From positions 186,001 to 250,000 of the forward strand of contig CAYRAM010000001.1 of assembly GCA_964422295.1 (NCBI GenBank): a stretch of 64,000 nt of DNA, given 5' to 3'. A program made the position numbers and the translations under genes. This document shows positions 17,865-26,407 of the stretch, piece after piece. The stretch is from UBA12191 sp964422295. GTDB lineage: Bacteria; Planctomycetota; UBA8108; UBA1146. The stretch's first letter is position 1. Each line of letters starts with the position of its first letter. The notes under the pieces are model-generated. The model was not told the DNA's origin, made no database searches, and worked only from the letters and a program-made list of their open reading frames with translations.

Positions 17865-18447
17865 CGGAAACCAGCCTTTCCTCTTCCTGTTCGGAGTGGG
17901 TCGGTGCATCCGGCCTTTGTTTCATGGCGATGTGTACAGCTCCGATGATGCCCACCAAGATCAAAATCGACGCCAATTCAAAGACGAGTAAATGATTGCT
18001 GAAGAGTTCGTAGCCGAAGGCTTCAATGGCGCCATGGGTTAGAGGAACTTCTGCAAGTGCCGGAATCCCTCCGGGGGGCGAAAGAGAGGCGATCATCTCG
18101 GAGTTGCTGATTCCAAAGGCGAGCATTGAGAAGACCAACAAGGCGACTCCGGCAGCAAAGGATTTCTCCATCGTCCCGCCCTCTTCAGGAAGGGCGTCTT
18201 CCCGGGGATTGATCAGCATGATCACAAAGAGGTACAGGACCATGATTGCTCCGGCGTAGACGAGCAATTGCATAAATCCCAGGAATGTTGCATCGAGCAG
18301 CATGAAAATTCCTGCGACCATGCCAAACATGACCACGAGGTACAGTGCCGAGTAAATCGGATTCTTCCTTGTCACGACAAGGACTGAACTGACAACTGAA
18401 ATCGTTGCCAGTATCCCGAATACAAGATGTTCTAGCCAACCACTCAA
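17857..18447 (-). CDS. nuoJ: NADH-quinone oxidoreductase subunit J
   Basis: 196 residues with five predicted helices. Family stretch: NPIYSALYLVVMFGMVAG and the pi-bulge helix LLVYAGAIMVLYLFVIML, followed by the charged loop INPREDALPEEGG. Membrane-arm subunit of complex I connecting quinone chemistry to proton pumping. Polar tail HSEQEEERLVSDV at the C terminus. It overlaps nuoK by eight bases and follows nuoI after 42 bases. Confidence 0.96.
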   Translation of the reverse strand: MSGWLEHLVFGILATISVVSSVLVVTRKNPIYSALYLVVMFGMVAGIFMLLDATFLGFMQLLVYAGAIMVLYLFVIMLINPREDALPEEGGTMEKSFAAGVALLVFSMLAFGISNSEMIASLSPPGGIPALAEVPLTHGAIEAFGYELFSNHLLVFELASILILVGIIGAVHIAMKQRPDAPTHSEQEEERLVSDV

Positions 18448-18489
18448 CTTATTGCCCCCATCTTCGGGCCCAAATGAGATTCCAGGATC

Positions 18490-18969
18490 TCATAGGGAGA
18501 GGAGTTTTTCTTTGTCGTAGATCTTCTCGCCCCTGCTCCTTGAGGGGATGTTGTAAATAGGAGTCAACTCGATGGCATCGCAGGGGCAAGCCTCTTCACA
18601 CATGCCGCAGTAAATGCACCTCATCATGTCGATGTTGAAGAGGCGGGGTCGCTTTTCCCTGTCTCCCCATGGCGCTTCTTCCGCAACGATTTCGATGCAA
18701 TGGGCTGGACAGGCAGTGGAACATAGGAAGCATGCAACGCACTTTTCTCTGCCAAGTTCATCGCGTTTGAGTCGGTGTTCCCCCCGGTATCCCGGGAAAG
18801 GGGTTCTCTTCTCAGCGGGGTAGTGAATCGTATTGGGTTCATTGCGAAGGATGTGAGACAGAGTATTGGCGAGCCCTTTGACCAAAGGCATGCCAAACGT
18901 AGCTTTTTCGCGAGGAACACTCGTTGCAGTTTCAGGTTTTTCTTCGGGAGTCGCTTCGTGGTTTGCCAC
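18490..18969 (-). CDS. nuoI: NADH-quinone oxidoreductase subunit I
   Basis: 159 residues from GTG 18969, with AAAGGTG about eight bases upstream. A longer frame reaches 19146, but that part lies over the 3' end of nuoH and does not look like NuoI. Two complete 4Fe-4S ferredoxin motifs: CVACFLCSTACPAHCI and CIYCGMCEEACPCDAI, the N6a and N6b clusters that pass electrons to NuoB. The N-terminal helix region (MPLVKGLANTLSHIL) is typical. Peripheral arm of complex I. Confidence 0.95.
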   Translation of the reverse strand: MANHEATPEEKPETATSVPREKATFGMPLVKGLANTLSHILRNEPNTIHYPAEKRTPFPGYRGEHRLKRDELGREKCVACFLCSTACPAHCIEIVAEEAPWGDREKRPRLFNIDMMRCIYCGMCEEACPCDAIELTPIYNIPSRSRGEKIYDKEKLLSL

Positions 18970-18995
18970 GGGGACACCTTTCTGTTCAGTCGCTT

Positions 18996-20051
18996 CTACC
19001 AAGGAAGCGGTATCAGCCAATTCCAGCCAAGCACTCCGGAAAGTGCGGTCAGTCCGAGGTTCAAGAGAGAGAGGGGAATGAAGACTTTCCAACCCATTCC
19101 CATCAACTGGTCGTAACGGAATCTGGGCAAAGTCCAGCGCACCCAAATGTAGAAGAAGAGAAGCACTGTTAGTTTGCCGATAAAGATACCGATACTGAGA
19201 GCGATATCACCGATGGTGGGGACTGTTGGAATCTCTACCCAGGGCAAACTCCATCCGCCAAGGAACATCGTCACCATCAGTGCAGACATGGTGATCATCG
19301 CCACGTATTCACCCATGAAGAACATGGCGAATTTCAGACCGGTGTATTCCGTATGAAATCCGCCCACCAATTCTGCTTCACATTCGGGCAGGTCAAAGGG
19401 CAAGCGATTGGTTTCAGCAAATGCTGCGATCAGGAAAATGACTGCAGCCAGGGGTTGTTGGAACAGATTCCATTGCAGCAACCCCACCGTCCCGGCAGCC
19501 CATTGTTGGCGAATGATGCTGTTGAGATCGACCGTTTCCGCAGTCATCAGGATGGCGATGACGGAGAGGCCGAGGGCGACCTCGTAACTGATAAGCTGGG
19601 CAGAAGCTCGGAGTCCTCCCAACAGGGAATATTTGTTATTGGAGGCCCAACCACCGAAGGCGAGCCCGTAGACAGAAAATCCACCGATCGTCAGCAGGAA
19701 GATTACTCCGACGTCGAAGGACGCGACCTGAAGGTCCATTCCCACCGGAATCACTGTGAACGCCAAAATTGCTGGAGCGTAAACGAGTGCGGGCCCAAGA
19801 CGGTAGATCCACTTGTCCACTCCCTGGGGGGTCAAGTCTTCCTTGAAAGCCAGCTTGATGACGTCCGCAAGGGGTTGAAGCAAGCCAACGGGGCCGACTT
19901 GATTGGGTCCAATTCGATCCTGAATCCACGCAGCCAAACGGCGTTCGAAGTAGACCAGAGCAGGGACTACTTGCAGTACCGCAGCAAAGATAATCACCGC
20001 CTTGAGGCCGGCGAACAGAAAATCGAGCAGCGGGGTTCCTGATTCGCCCAT
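18996..20051 (-). CDS. nuoH: NADH-quinone oxidoreductase subunit H
   Basis: 351 residues, eight or so membrane helices. It forms the quinone cavity entry of complex I. Conserved stretches: RRLAAWIQDRIGPNQVGPVG, LQPLADVIKLAFKED and, near the quinone site, AETNRLPFDLPECEAELVGG followed by HTEYTGLKFA. ATG 20051 is chosen because GGAGG is spaced six bases before it; the adjoining GTG (20054) is nearly equivalent. Overlaps the nuoG stop. Confidence 0.97.
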   Translation of the reverse strand: MGESGTPLLDFLFAGLKAVIIFAAVLQVVPALVYFERRLAAWIQDRIGPNQVGPVGLLQPLADVIKLAFKEDLTPQGVDKWIYRLGPALVYAPAILAFTVIPVGMDLQVASFDVGVIFLLTIGGFSVYGLAFGGWASNNKYSLLGGLRASAQLISYEVALGLSVIAILMTAETVDLNSIIRQQWAAGTVGLLQWNLFQQPLAAVIFLIAAFAETNRLPFDLPECEAELVGGFHTEYTGLKFAMFFMGEYVAMITMSALMVTMFLGGWSLPWVEIPTVPTIGDIALSIGIFIGKLTVLLFFYIWVRWTLPRFRYDQLMGMGWKVFIPLSLLNLGLTALSGVLGWNWLIPLPW

Positions 20052-21658
20052 CACTGACCTCCTTCACTGCTCATCGCAGCAGGTCTTTGGGAGAGGGGAG
20101 TTCCACTTTCGCCAAGGGTGCTGTGACTGTGGCCTGCAAACTCTTCTGAAGCTTCAGAAAGTTCTCTGAAGATCCCGGCGGCGGAAAGGGTTCTTTTTCG
20201 ATCATCCCGGTGGATCTGAACCTCCTGCAAGAGCACCAATTCCGAAGGGAAATGCTGGGAGGTGAGGGATCTGCAAGAGCGGACTCTTTGAACCCTGTCA
20301 TCTTCATTGACCCAAACCCCTTCTTTTTCGAGAGGTGCCGTTGCGGGGATAACCAGATCCGCACCCTCACACCATGAGCCGTTTTGGCTCGCAATCACGA
20401 CGAGGCTGTCCGCTTTGGAGATGACCGGATTCCAGGTCTCTCCTGCGCCTTCAAATCCATGTCCGCCGACGAAGGCGATGAGGGTATCGATGGAGCCAGC
20501 AGCCAGTTTTTCTTTCAAGTCGTCGGCGGCAGCGGTGAAGAGATCAGTGCCGAGGACCAGTTCTGCCCCTTTGCGGTTGGGGAATTTGTCGGCGCTGATC
20601 TTGAATCCCCCGGGGAAACTCTCTTCGTTTCCGGAGGCGGGGAGCCAACCGGCAACGGTTCCTTCAGTGCTGTTGGCAAGTGTTTTTACCAGGTGCAACT
20701 CCTCACAGGTCATGAAGGGATCGACGAGGAATGCGATCGAGGATCCGCGACTGAGGATTTGATGGAGTGCTCCACTGGTGCCGGTGGGTGAGACGGGCTG
20801 GCCGCAATGTTGGGCACCCTCCAGGCGGGAATCGGCATAAAGATGGCGCCAACCATAACGACCGTGGTCACAGATCCACCACTCATTGACATCCATGTTT
20901 TCTCTCGGAGTCATGCGCTTGACGAATCCATCCAATGTTTCCACTTCGATGTTGCATCCCCTCGAGCAGCCACCGCATATCGAGGAGGACTTCTCCATAT
21001 TCCATACCCTGGCTTCGAATTTGAAATCGCTGGAGATCAACGCTCCAACAGGGCAGATGTCGACGGTGTTTCCAGCCATGGAGTTGTCGATGGGGACTCC
21101 GGGGAAGACATCGACGACGGAGCGATCGCCACGCTCGACGACGCAAAGTTCGCCGGTTCCACTGATCTCGTCACAAAAGCGGATGCAGCGGGTGCAAACG
21201 ATGCAACGATTGCCCCAGATGTCGATCGTTGGACCCAACTCCTTGGTGTGCCGAATATTTTTGTCTTCGACAAATCGGCTGCGATCGGGTCCATGCTCAT
21301 AGGAATGATCCTGCAAGACGCATTCACCCGCTTTGTCACAAACAGGACAGTCGAGGGGGTGATTGATTAACTGGAACTCCATTACCGAGTTCCTGGCATC
21401 CACCGCCTTTTCGCTTTCTGTTTCGATCTCCAAACCCTCGGCGATCCTCTCTGAACAGGAGATGATCGGTTTGGGGGAGCGGTTGCTCTCGACCATGCAA
21501 ATGCGGCAGTTTCCGGCGATGCTCAATCCAGGGTGATAGCAGAAGCATGGAATCTCGATCCCATGGACCTTGGCGGCCTCCATGATGGTCATCCCGGCTT
21601 CGTTTTCGACCTCATTGCCATTCAGGTGCCAGCGTACGGGTGCGTTTTCATGAGACAT
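20051..21658 (-). CDS. nuoG: NADH-quinone oxidoreductase subunit G, short form with N7-type cysteine motif
   Basis: 535 residues from ATG 21658, which has GGAGGAG upstream and overlaps nuoF by 11 bases; the longer frame to 21826 lies inside nuoF and is rejected. Cluster ligands are all visible: 2Fe-2S N1b (CFCYHPGLSIAGNCRICMVE), His-ligated 4Fe-4S N4/N5 region (HPLDCPVCDKAGEC), ferredoxin-type pairs (CIVCTRCIRFC, later DICPVGAL), then C-x2-C-x3-C-x27-C beginning CGGCSRGC and ending WICDHGRY, matching the off-path cluster N7 pattern. The molybdopterin-oxidoreductase-like part is short: E. coli NuoG is about 900 residues and many others about 700-800. Carries electrons through the peripheral arm. 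Confidence 0.95.
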   Translation of the reverse strand: MSHENAPVRWHLNGNEVENEAGMTIMEAAKVHGIEIPCFCYHPGLSIAGNCRICMVESNRSPKPIISCSERIAEGLEIETESEKAVDARNSVMEFQLINHPLDCPVCDKAGECVLQDHSYEHGPDRSRFVEDKNIRHTKELGPTIDIWGNRCIVCTRCIRFCDEISGTGELCVVERGDRSVVDVFPGVPIDNSMAGNTVDICPVGALISSDFKFEARVWNMEKSSSICGGCSRGCNIEVETLDGFVKRMTPRENMDVNEWWICDHGRYGWRHLYADSRLEGAQHCGQPVSPTGTSGALHQILSRGSSIAFLVDPFMTCEELHLVKTLANSTEGTVAGWLPASGNEESFPGGFKISADKFPNRKGAELVLGTDLFTAAADDLKEKLAAGSIDTLIAFVGGHGFEGAGETWNPVISKADSLVVIASQNGSWCEGADLVIPATAPLEKEGVWVNEDDRVQRVRSCRSLTSQHFPSELVLLQEVQIHRDDRKRTLSAAGIFRELSEASEEFAGHSHSTLGESGTPLSQRPAAMSSEGGQ

Positions 21659-22964
21659 GTGCTGCGGCTCCTCCCGTGTTCGCGGGGTGTCGTTTGACCC
21701 AAGCAGGGCTTCCGCCACTCTCGATGGCCGCCACGAAATCTCCCCTGAACTTCTTGACGATCGATTCAGCGGGGAAAGCAGCAGCATCCGCAAGTGCGCA
21801 AATCGTTTTGCCGACCATGCGGTCACAGACCTCTGTGATCATGTCGAGATCTTCGACGCGCCCACCTCCAACTGCGATACGGTGGACAATTTTCTCCAGC
21901 CAGCCGGTGCCCTCACGACAGGGAGTGCACTGACCGCACGATTCGTGATGATAAAAACGCATGATGTTGAGCAGGGCATCCACCATGCATGTGGAGTCGT
22001 CCATGACGATCACACCTGCGGAGCCGAGCATGGTGCCCGCCGCCGCCAAAGATTCGATATCCATCGCCACGTCGCACTCTTCCGCTGTGAGTACGTGTGC
22101 GGAGGATCCTCCTGGAATCACTGCTTTCAGTTTGCGTCCCTGCCAAACTCCTCCGGCATGTTCATCGATCAGCGTTCTCAGGGGGACTCCCATTGGCAAT
22201 TCGAAGGTCCCCGGGTTCTCAACATGACCACTGACGCAGAACAACTTGGGGCCCGGTGAATTTTCCGGTCCGACCTTGCGGTACTCCTCAGCACCTATTT
22301 CGAGGATGTAAGGCAAATTTGCGAGGGTTTCGACATTGTTGACGACGGTGGGGCAACCAAAGAGCCCTTCTACTGCGGGGAAGGGGGGTTTGAGTTTGGG
22401 CTGGCCCCGATCTCCTTCGAGGGAAGTCAGCATCCCGGTTTCTTCACCACATATGTAGGCGCCGGCACCCCTGTGAAGGGTAACGTCGAGTTGAAAGTCA
22501 CTGTCGAGGCAGTTTTCGCCGAGGATGCCTTCGGAATAGGCGCGATCGATGGCGTTTTGCACTCTATTGGCAGCGAAGACAAATTCACCACGGATGTAAA
22601 TGTAAGCATGGTGAATGCCGACCGCCTTGCAGCAGATGATGATTCCTTCGAGCATGAGATGGGGGTTCTTCTCCATGATCAGGCGATCCTTGAAGGTTCC
22701 CGGCTCCGATTCATCGGCATTGACGGCGAGATATTTTGGTTTGTCGGTTTGCTTGGGTACGAATCCCCATTTGACACCTGTGGGGAATCCTGCTCCTCCA
22801 CGACCCCTGAGATTGGAGGCTTTGACCGTCTCGATGAGGTCATCCGGCTCCCAATCGGTCAGCGCCTTGCGGGCCTGTTCGTATCCACCTTTCTCCAGAT
22901 AAAACTTCAGCGAATGGCATTTGTCTTCATCGATGTGTGGCGTAAAAATCTTGCGAAATGCCAT
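21648..22964 (-). CDS. nuoF: NADH-quinone oxidoreductase subunit F
   Basis: 438 residues, normal length. Holds the NADH and FMN site of complex I. Motifs: glycine-rich NADH/FMN region LRGRGGAGFPTGVKWGF, the acidic loop NADESEPGTFKDR, the AYICGEETGMLTSLEG stretch, and the N3 4Fe-4S ligands ESCGQCTPCREGTGWL with a fourth Cys further downstream (GKTICALADAAA). Its start shares one base with the nuoE stop. Confidence 0.98.
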   Translation of the reverse strand: MAFRKIFTPHIDEDKCHSLKFYLEKGGYEQARKALTDWEPDDLIETVKASNLRGRGGAGFPTGVKWGFVPKQTDKPKYLAVNADESEPGTFKDRLIMEKNPHLMLEGIIICCKAVGIHHAYIYIRGEFVFAANRVQNAIDRAYSEGILGENCLDSDFQLDVTLHRGAGAYICGEETGMLTSLEGDRGQPKLKPPFPAVEGLFGCPTVVNNVETLANLPYILEIGAEEYRKVGPENSPGPKLFCVSGHVENPGTFELPMGVPLRTLIDEHAGGVWQGRKLKAVIPGGSSAHVLTAEECDVAMDIESLAAAGTMLGSAGVIVMDDSTCMVDALLNIMRFYHHESCGQCTPCREGTGWLEKIVHRIAVGGGRVEDLDMITEVCDRMVGKTICALADAAAFPAESIVKKFRGDFVAAIESGGSPAWVKRHPANTGGAAAHVS

Positions 22965-23467
22965 CAGGACCCACCCTTCCCCGCCTCTTGGCGAAGTTGC
23001 TCGATGAGGGAGTCGACCTCTTCGAGGGAGAGGCCTTCGTGGTAATCGTCATTGCACTGGATCACCGGTGCGGTGTCGCAGGATCCGAGGCATTCAACCT
23101 TGGAAAGGGTAAACAAACCGCATTCTGAAGTTTCGCCCACATCGATTCCGAGACGCTCACTGATTCGGGAAACGACGTCACGAGATCCCCTGAGTGCACA
23201 GGAAAGCGTGCTGCAAACCTGAAGGTGATATTTTCCAACACCTGCCCTGCGGTAGTGGGTGTAAAAGGTGACGACCCCAAAAACAGCCGCCGGTGAGATC
23301 TCCATCAGGTCCGCCACATAGCGCATCTGTGGGACTCCCAACTCGCCGAATTCCGACTCTGCAATGCGCAGTGTCGGAAGAAGTGCAGCTCTTCGCGTTG
23401 GATAACGCGTCAAAAGCCACTCGTATTCCTTCATGGCATCTTTGGAAAAGGCCAGTGTTTCAGTCAC
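22964..23467 (-). CDS. nuoE: NADH-quinone oxidoreductase subunit E
   Basis: 167 residues, thioredoxin-like 2Fe-2S protein of the NADH module. The N1a ligands are in CSTLSCAL and, later, VECLGSCDTAPV. The N-terminal helical part (TRYPTRRAALLPTLRIAE) and GVVTFYTHYRRA are typical of the family. Follows nuoD after seven bases and overlaps nuoF by one. Confidence 0.97.
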   Translation of the reverse strand: MTETLAFSKDAMKEYEWLLTRYPTRRAALLPTLRIAESEFGELGVPQMRYVADLMEISPAAVFGVVTFYTHYRRAGVGKYHLQVCSTLSCALRGSRDVVSRISERLGIDVGETSECGLFTLSKVECLGSCDTAPVIQCNDDYHEGLSLEEVDSLIEQLRQEAGKGGS

Positions 23468-23474
23468 GGTTAAC

Positions 23475-24791
23475 CTACCGATCCAATTCGCCAGCGATTA
23501 CGTGAAAACTGGAAAGAACCGCCACAGCATCGGAGATCATTCCGCCCTCAACGAGACGTGGGAAGATTCCATAGTTGTAGAGGGACGGGGGACGAACCCT
23601 GAGGCGGTAGGGAGTATCGCTGCCATCGGAAGCGATAAAGAAGCCCAACTCTCCACAGGGAGCTTCGGTGCAGCTGTATATCGATTGATCCTTTTCTGGA
23701 CGGATTCCATGGCCGAGCATGACCAGTTTGAAGTGGTGAATCAGGGATTCCATATCGTTGTGTACCGCATCCTTGTCAGGGAGGCTGGTTTTGAAGTCGT
23801 CGTGAACAACTTCGCCCTTGGGAAGAGTCGCCATCGCTTGGCGAATGATCTCCAGGGATTGCTCAATCTCTTCCATCCGTTGCATGTAACGAGAAAAGCT
23901 GTCCCCTTCCGTTTGGGAAGGGACTTTGAAATCGTAGTTTTCGTAACCGAGGTATGGGGAATCCTTGCGGACATCCATCGTCAATCCGCTCGCCCGTCCG
24001 ATAGGGCCTGAAATTCCGTAGGAGAGCGCTTTGTCTCTGGAGACCACACCCACTTCTTTGACACGATCGACAAAGATTTTGTTGTTGAGCAGCATTCCGT
24101 GGATCTCATCGATCAGGGGGGGGAACTCGTCGAGGAATGAGTAGACGAGATCCGGGAAAAACTCTGGAACGTCACGGATGATTCCGCCGACCCTGGTCCA
24201 ACTGGTCGTCAACCGGGCACCGCAGACCGCCTCGATGATGTCATAGACCAATTCGCGTTTTTCAAAGGACCACAACATGACGCTGAATGCACCTAGGTCC
24301 ATCCCCTGCAAGCCGACACAGAGCACGTGGTCAGCGATTCTAGAGAGCTCGCACATGATCACTCTCAATGCAGCGCAGCGAGGGGGGACATCGATCCCCA
24401 GCAATTCTTCGACCGCGACCGAGTAGCCGACATTGTTGTTGATCGCCGAGAGGTAGTTCATGCGGTCAGATACCGTGACCCACTGTTGGTAGGTCATATG
24501 CTCACCGAGCTTTTCAAAGCCGGTGTGGAGGTATCCGATCTCCACGTCTGCCTCGACGATGCTCTCTCCTTCGAGGGTAAAGATGCTTCGCAAGGTTCCG
24601 TGGGTTGCAGGGTGCTGGGGACCGAAGTTCATCACCATTCGGCCGTCACCGTCATCTTCGGTCACTGAAGTGACAGAAGAGGGCCTTGCACCTGAGCGAT
24701 GATCTCGCCAGCCGATTTCCAGTTCCCGTTCCAAAGTAGCGGCGGAGGGGACCGGTGTATCGCGGTTGTTATTCTCGGGGCTTGGAGTCAC
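23475..24791 (-). CDS. nuoD: NADH-quinone oxidoreductase subunit D
   Basis: 438 residues from GTG 24791, which has GGAGG six bases upstream; a longer frame to 24881 lies inside nuoC and is rejected. Separate from NuoC, unlike the fused NuoCD of E. coli. Derived from the large subunit of NiFe hydrogenases and forms the quinone-binding site with NuoB. Motifs: VMNFGPQHPATHGTLR near residue 50, GYLHTGFEKLGEHMTYQQW, and the C-terminal end GDSDAVLSSFHVIAGELDR-like reading (DAVAVLSSFHVIAGELDR). The Pro/Arg/Asp-rich N-terminal extension of about 45 residues before the conserved core is longer than usual. Confidence 0.96.
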   Translation of the reverse strand: MTPSPENNNRDTPVPSAATLERELEIGWRDHRSGARPSSVTSVTEDDGDGRMVMNFGPQHPATHGTLRSIFTLEGESIVEADVEIGYLHTGFEKLGEHMTYQQWVTVSDRMNYLSAINNNVGYSVAVEELLGIDVPPRCAALRVIMCELSRIADHVLCVGLQGMDLGAFSVMLWSFEKRELVYDIIEAVCGARLTTSWTRVGGIIRDVPEFFPDLVYSFLDEFPPLIDEIHGMLLNNKIFVDRVKEVGVVSRDKALSYGISGPIGRASGLTMDVRKDSPYLGYENYDFKVPSQTEGDSFSRYMQRMEEIEQSLEIIRQAMATLPKGEVVHDDFKTSLPDKDAVHNDMESLIHHFKLVMLGHGIRPEKDQSIYSCTEAPCGELGFFIASDGSDTPYRLRVRPPSLYNYGIFPRLVEGGMISDAVAVLSSFHVIAGELDR

Positions 24792-25377
24792 GGCGGACCT
24801 CCTCGATGTACTCGGGGGTATGCATCTGGCGACCGATACTCGTCGGGTAGGAATCAGGTTCCTCTTCGACCATGCGGTCACCCCGTGCGACGACCTTGGG
24901 GAACTGGCGCCGTTCGTCCTTGCCCTTGAGAGGGTAGTCCTTCAGCAATGGGAATCCGGGATAATCTTCAGGCATCAAAAACCTGCGCAGGTCCGGATTG
25001 CCATCAAAGACGATGCCAAACATGTCATGAGTTTCTCTTTCTCCCCAACGAGCAGAATCCCAGAGGTCTGCAACCGAGGGCAGAGAGTTGACGCTCTCAT
25101 CGAGCCAGGCATGCAACCTGAAAGTATGGTTGGTGGAGAGCTGTCGCAGTACGTAGACGACTTCGAATCTTTCAGGCGTATCCTTGCCGAGATGGTCCAT
25201 GGCTGTCACGTCGACGAGGAAGTCGTAATTTTGTGACAAGCGGAAATTTTCCAGCAACTCTCGCTGGTCTGCGGCATTGCAACGAAGCGCCACTTGTCCT
25301 TGGTGTTCCACCGATTCGATGATCTTACCCTGCAAGTCAGCGGGAAGGTCGTCATAGGTGCGGTTTTGGGCACTCAT
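24769..25377 (-). CDS. nuoC: NADH-quinone oxidoreductase subunit C
   Basis: 202 residues. Peripheral-arm structural subunit of complex I. The hallmark region is WGERETHDMFGIVFDGNPDL followed by RRFLMPEDYPGFPLLKDYPL. The C-terminal ~30 residues extend past the usual end. Overlaps nuoD by 23 bases and nuoB by one base (TGATG). Confidence 0.97.
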   Translation of the reverse strand: MSAQNRTYDDLPADLQGKIIESVEHQGQVALRCNAADQRELLENFRLSQNYDFLVDVTAMDHLGKDTPERFEVVYVLRQLSTNHTFRLHAWLDESVNSLPSVADLWDSARWGERETHDMFGIVFDGNPDLRRFLMPEDYPGFPLLKDYPLKGKDERRQFPKVVARGDRMVEEEPDSYPTSIGRQMHTPEYIEEVRRDSKPRE

Positions 25378-25868
25378 CAGCTTCCATGCTTTCCACTGTC
25401 GAATCGATCCTCGCCGACCAGTTGTTGGATTTCAAAAACGGCGTCGAGGAGGGATTCGGGCCTAGGAGGACAACCTGGGACATACACGTCTACGGGAATG
25501 AATTGATCGACGCCCTGAATCAGGGTGTAGGTATCAAAAACCCCACCGCAGGAAGCGCACGCTCCCATCGAGATGACCCACTTCGGTTCTGGCATCTGGC
25601 GGTAGATCTTTTGCAGGACCGGCATCATCTTGATGGAGATCCGTCCACTGACGATCAGCAGGTCTGATTGCCTCGGCGAGAATCGCACCACTTCGGCACC
25701 AAATCGCGAGATGTCATAGCGCCCGGAGAAGGTCGCCATCATCTCGATGGCGCAGCAGGCGGTGCCGAAAGGCATCGGCCACAGGGCATTCTTTCTTCCC
25801 CAATTGACGAGACCATTGACGGTAGTGGTGAGGAAACCTTCTCCTCCGATGAGACTCTCTAATCCCAT
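25377..25868 (-). CDS. nuoB: NADH-quinone oxidoreductase subunit B
   Basis: 163 residues. Holds cluster N2, the last iron-sulfur cluster before quinone. Ligand motifs are intact: GTACCAIEMMA with the adjacent cysteines, SMGACASCGG and YVPGCPPRPE. RYDISRFGAEVVRFSPRQSD is also typical. Start overlaps the nuoA stop by ten bases; stop shares a base with nuoC. Confidence 0.98.
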   Translation of the reverse strand: MGLESLIGGEGFLTTTVNGLVNWGRKNALWPMPFGTACCAIEMMATFSGRYDISRFGAEVVRFSPRQSDLLIVSGRISIKMMPVLQKIYRQMPEPKWVISMGACASCGGVFDTYTLIQGVDQFIPVDVYVPGCPPRPESLLDAVFEIQQLVGEDRFDSGKHGS

Positions 25869-26272
25869 TCGAGAGCTCCTCTCTTCCAGAGATACAGCAA
25901 TCCTCCAGCGAGGATCATGATGAAGACACCCATTTCTGCGAGACCAACGATGCCCAGCTTTTTGTAAACCACCGCATAGGGAAGCAGGAATACCGTTTCG
26001 ATATCGAAAAGGATGAACAGGATTGCAACGAGATAGAACTTCACGGTGAAGGGTTCACGTGCGCTGTCGAGAAGAGGAACACCGCATTCGTAGATGGTTT
26101 CCTTTTCCGGATCCCGACGTCTCGGTCCCAGCAATTCGGAGAGCAGCAGCAGGGCCACCCCGACGATGAGCGTGAGGATCGAAAACACAGCGATTGCAAA
26201 GAGGTCCAAATTGCCATTTGCAAAGACAGGCAGGAGTATATCTGGCCAGTGCAAATCAGTGAGTAAGTGCAT
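25859..26272 (-). CDS. nuoA: NADH-quinone oxidoreductase subunit A
   Basis: 137 residues from ATG 26272 (MHLLTDLHWPDILL), which has GGGAGG about five bases upstream; in-frame ATGs at 26314 and 26308 would add a short polar leader. Three membrane helices. Conserved YECGVPLLDSAREPFTVKFY and LFILFDIETVFLLPYA are present. First gene of the nuo operon, which then runs without gaps larger than about 42 bases to nuoN. Confidence 0.96.
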   Translation of the reverse strand: MHLLTDLHWPDILLPVFANGNLDLFAIAVFSILTLIVGVALLLLSELLGPRRRDPEKETIYECGVPLLDSAREPFTVKFYLVAILFILFDIETVFLLPYAVVYKKLGIVGLAEMGVFIMILAGGLLYLWKRGALEWD

Positions 26273-26328
26273 ACATCCTCCCAGGAGTTCTCCCCTTAGA
26301 GAGCCCATTCCCAAACCCTATGAGTCAG

Positions 26329-26356
26329 ATTCTAGAACAACAGGGGTCGCTTGAAA
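26329..26356 (-). promoter_or_regulatory. Candidate promoter for the nuo operon
   Basis: On the minus strand TAGAAT (26334-26329) matches five of six bases of a -10 box, with TTTCAA (26356-26351) 16 bases upstream as a poor -35 box. It lies 57 bases before the nuoA start, in the only sizeable gap before the operon. Planctomycete promoters are poorly defined, so this is a weak call. Confidence 0.25.
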
Positions 26357-26407
26357 GCGAACTCATGTGAAATCCATCCCAGGATTTGGAGGTTTTTGGA
26401 TCCGGAC

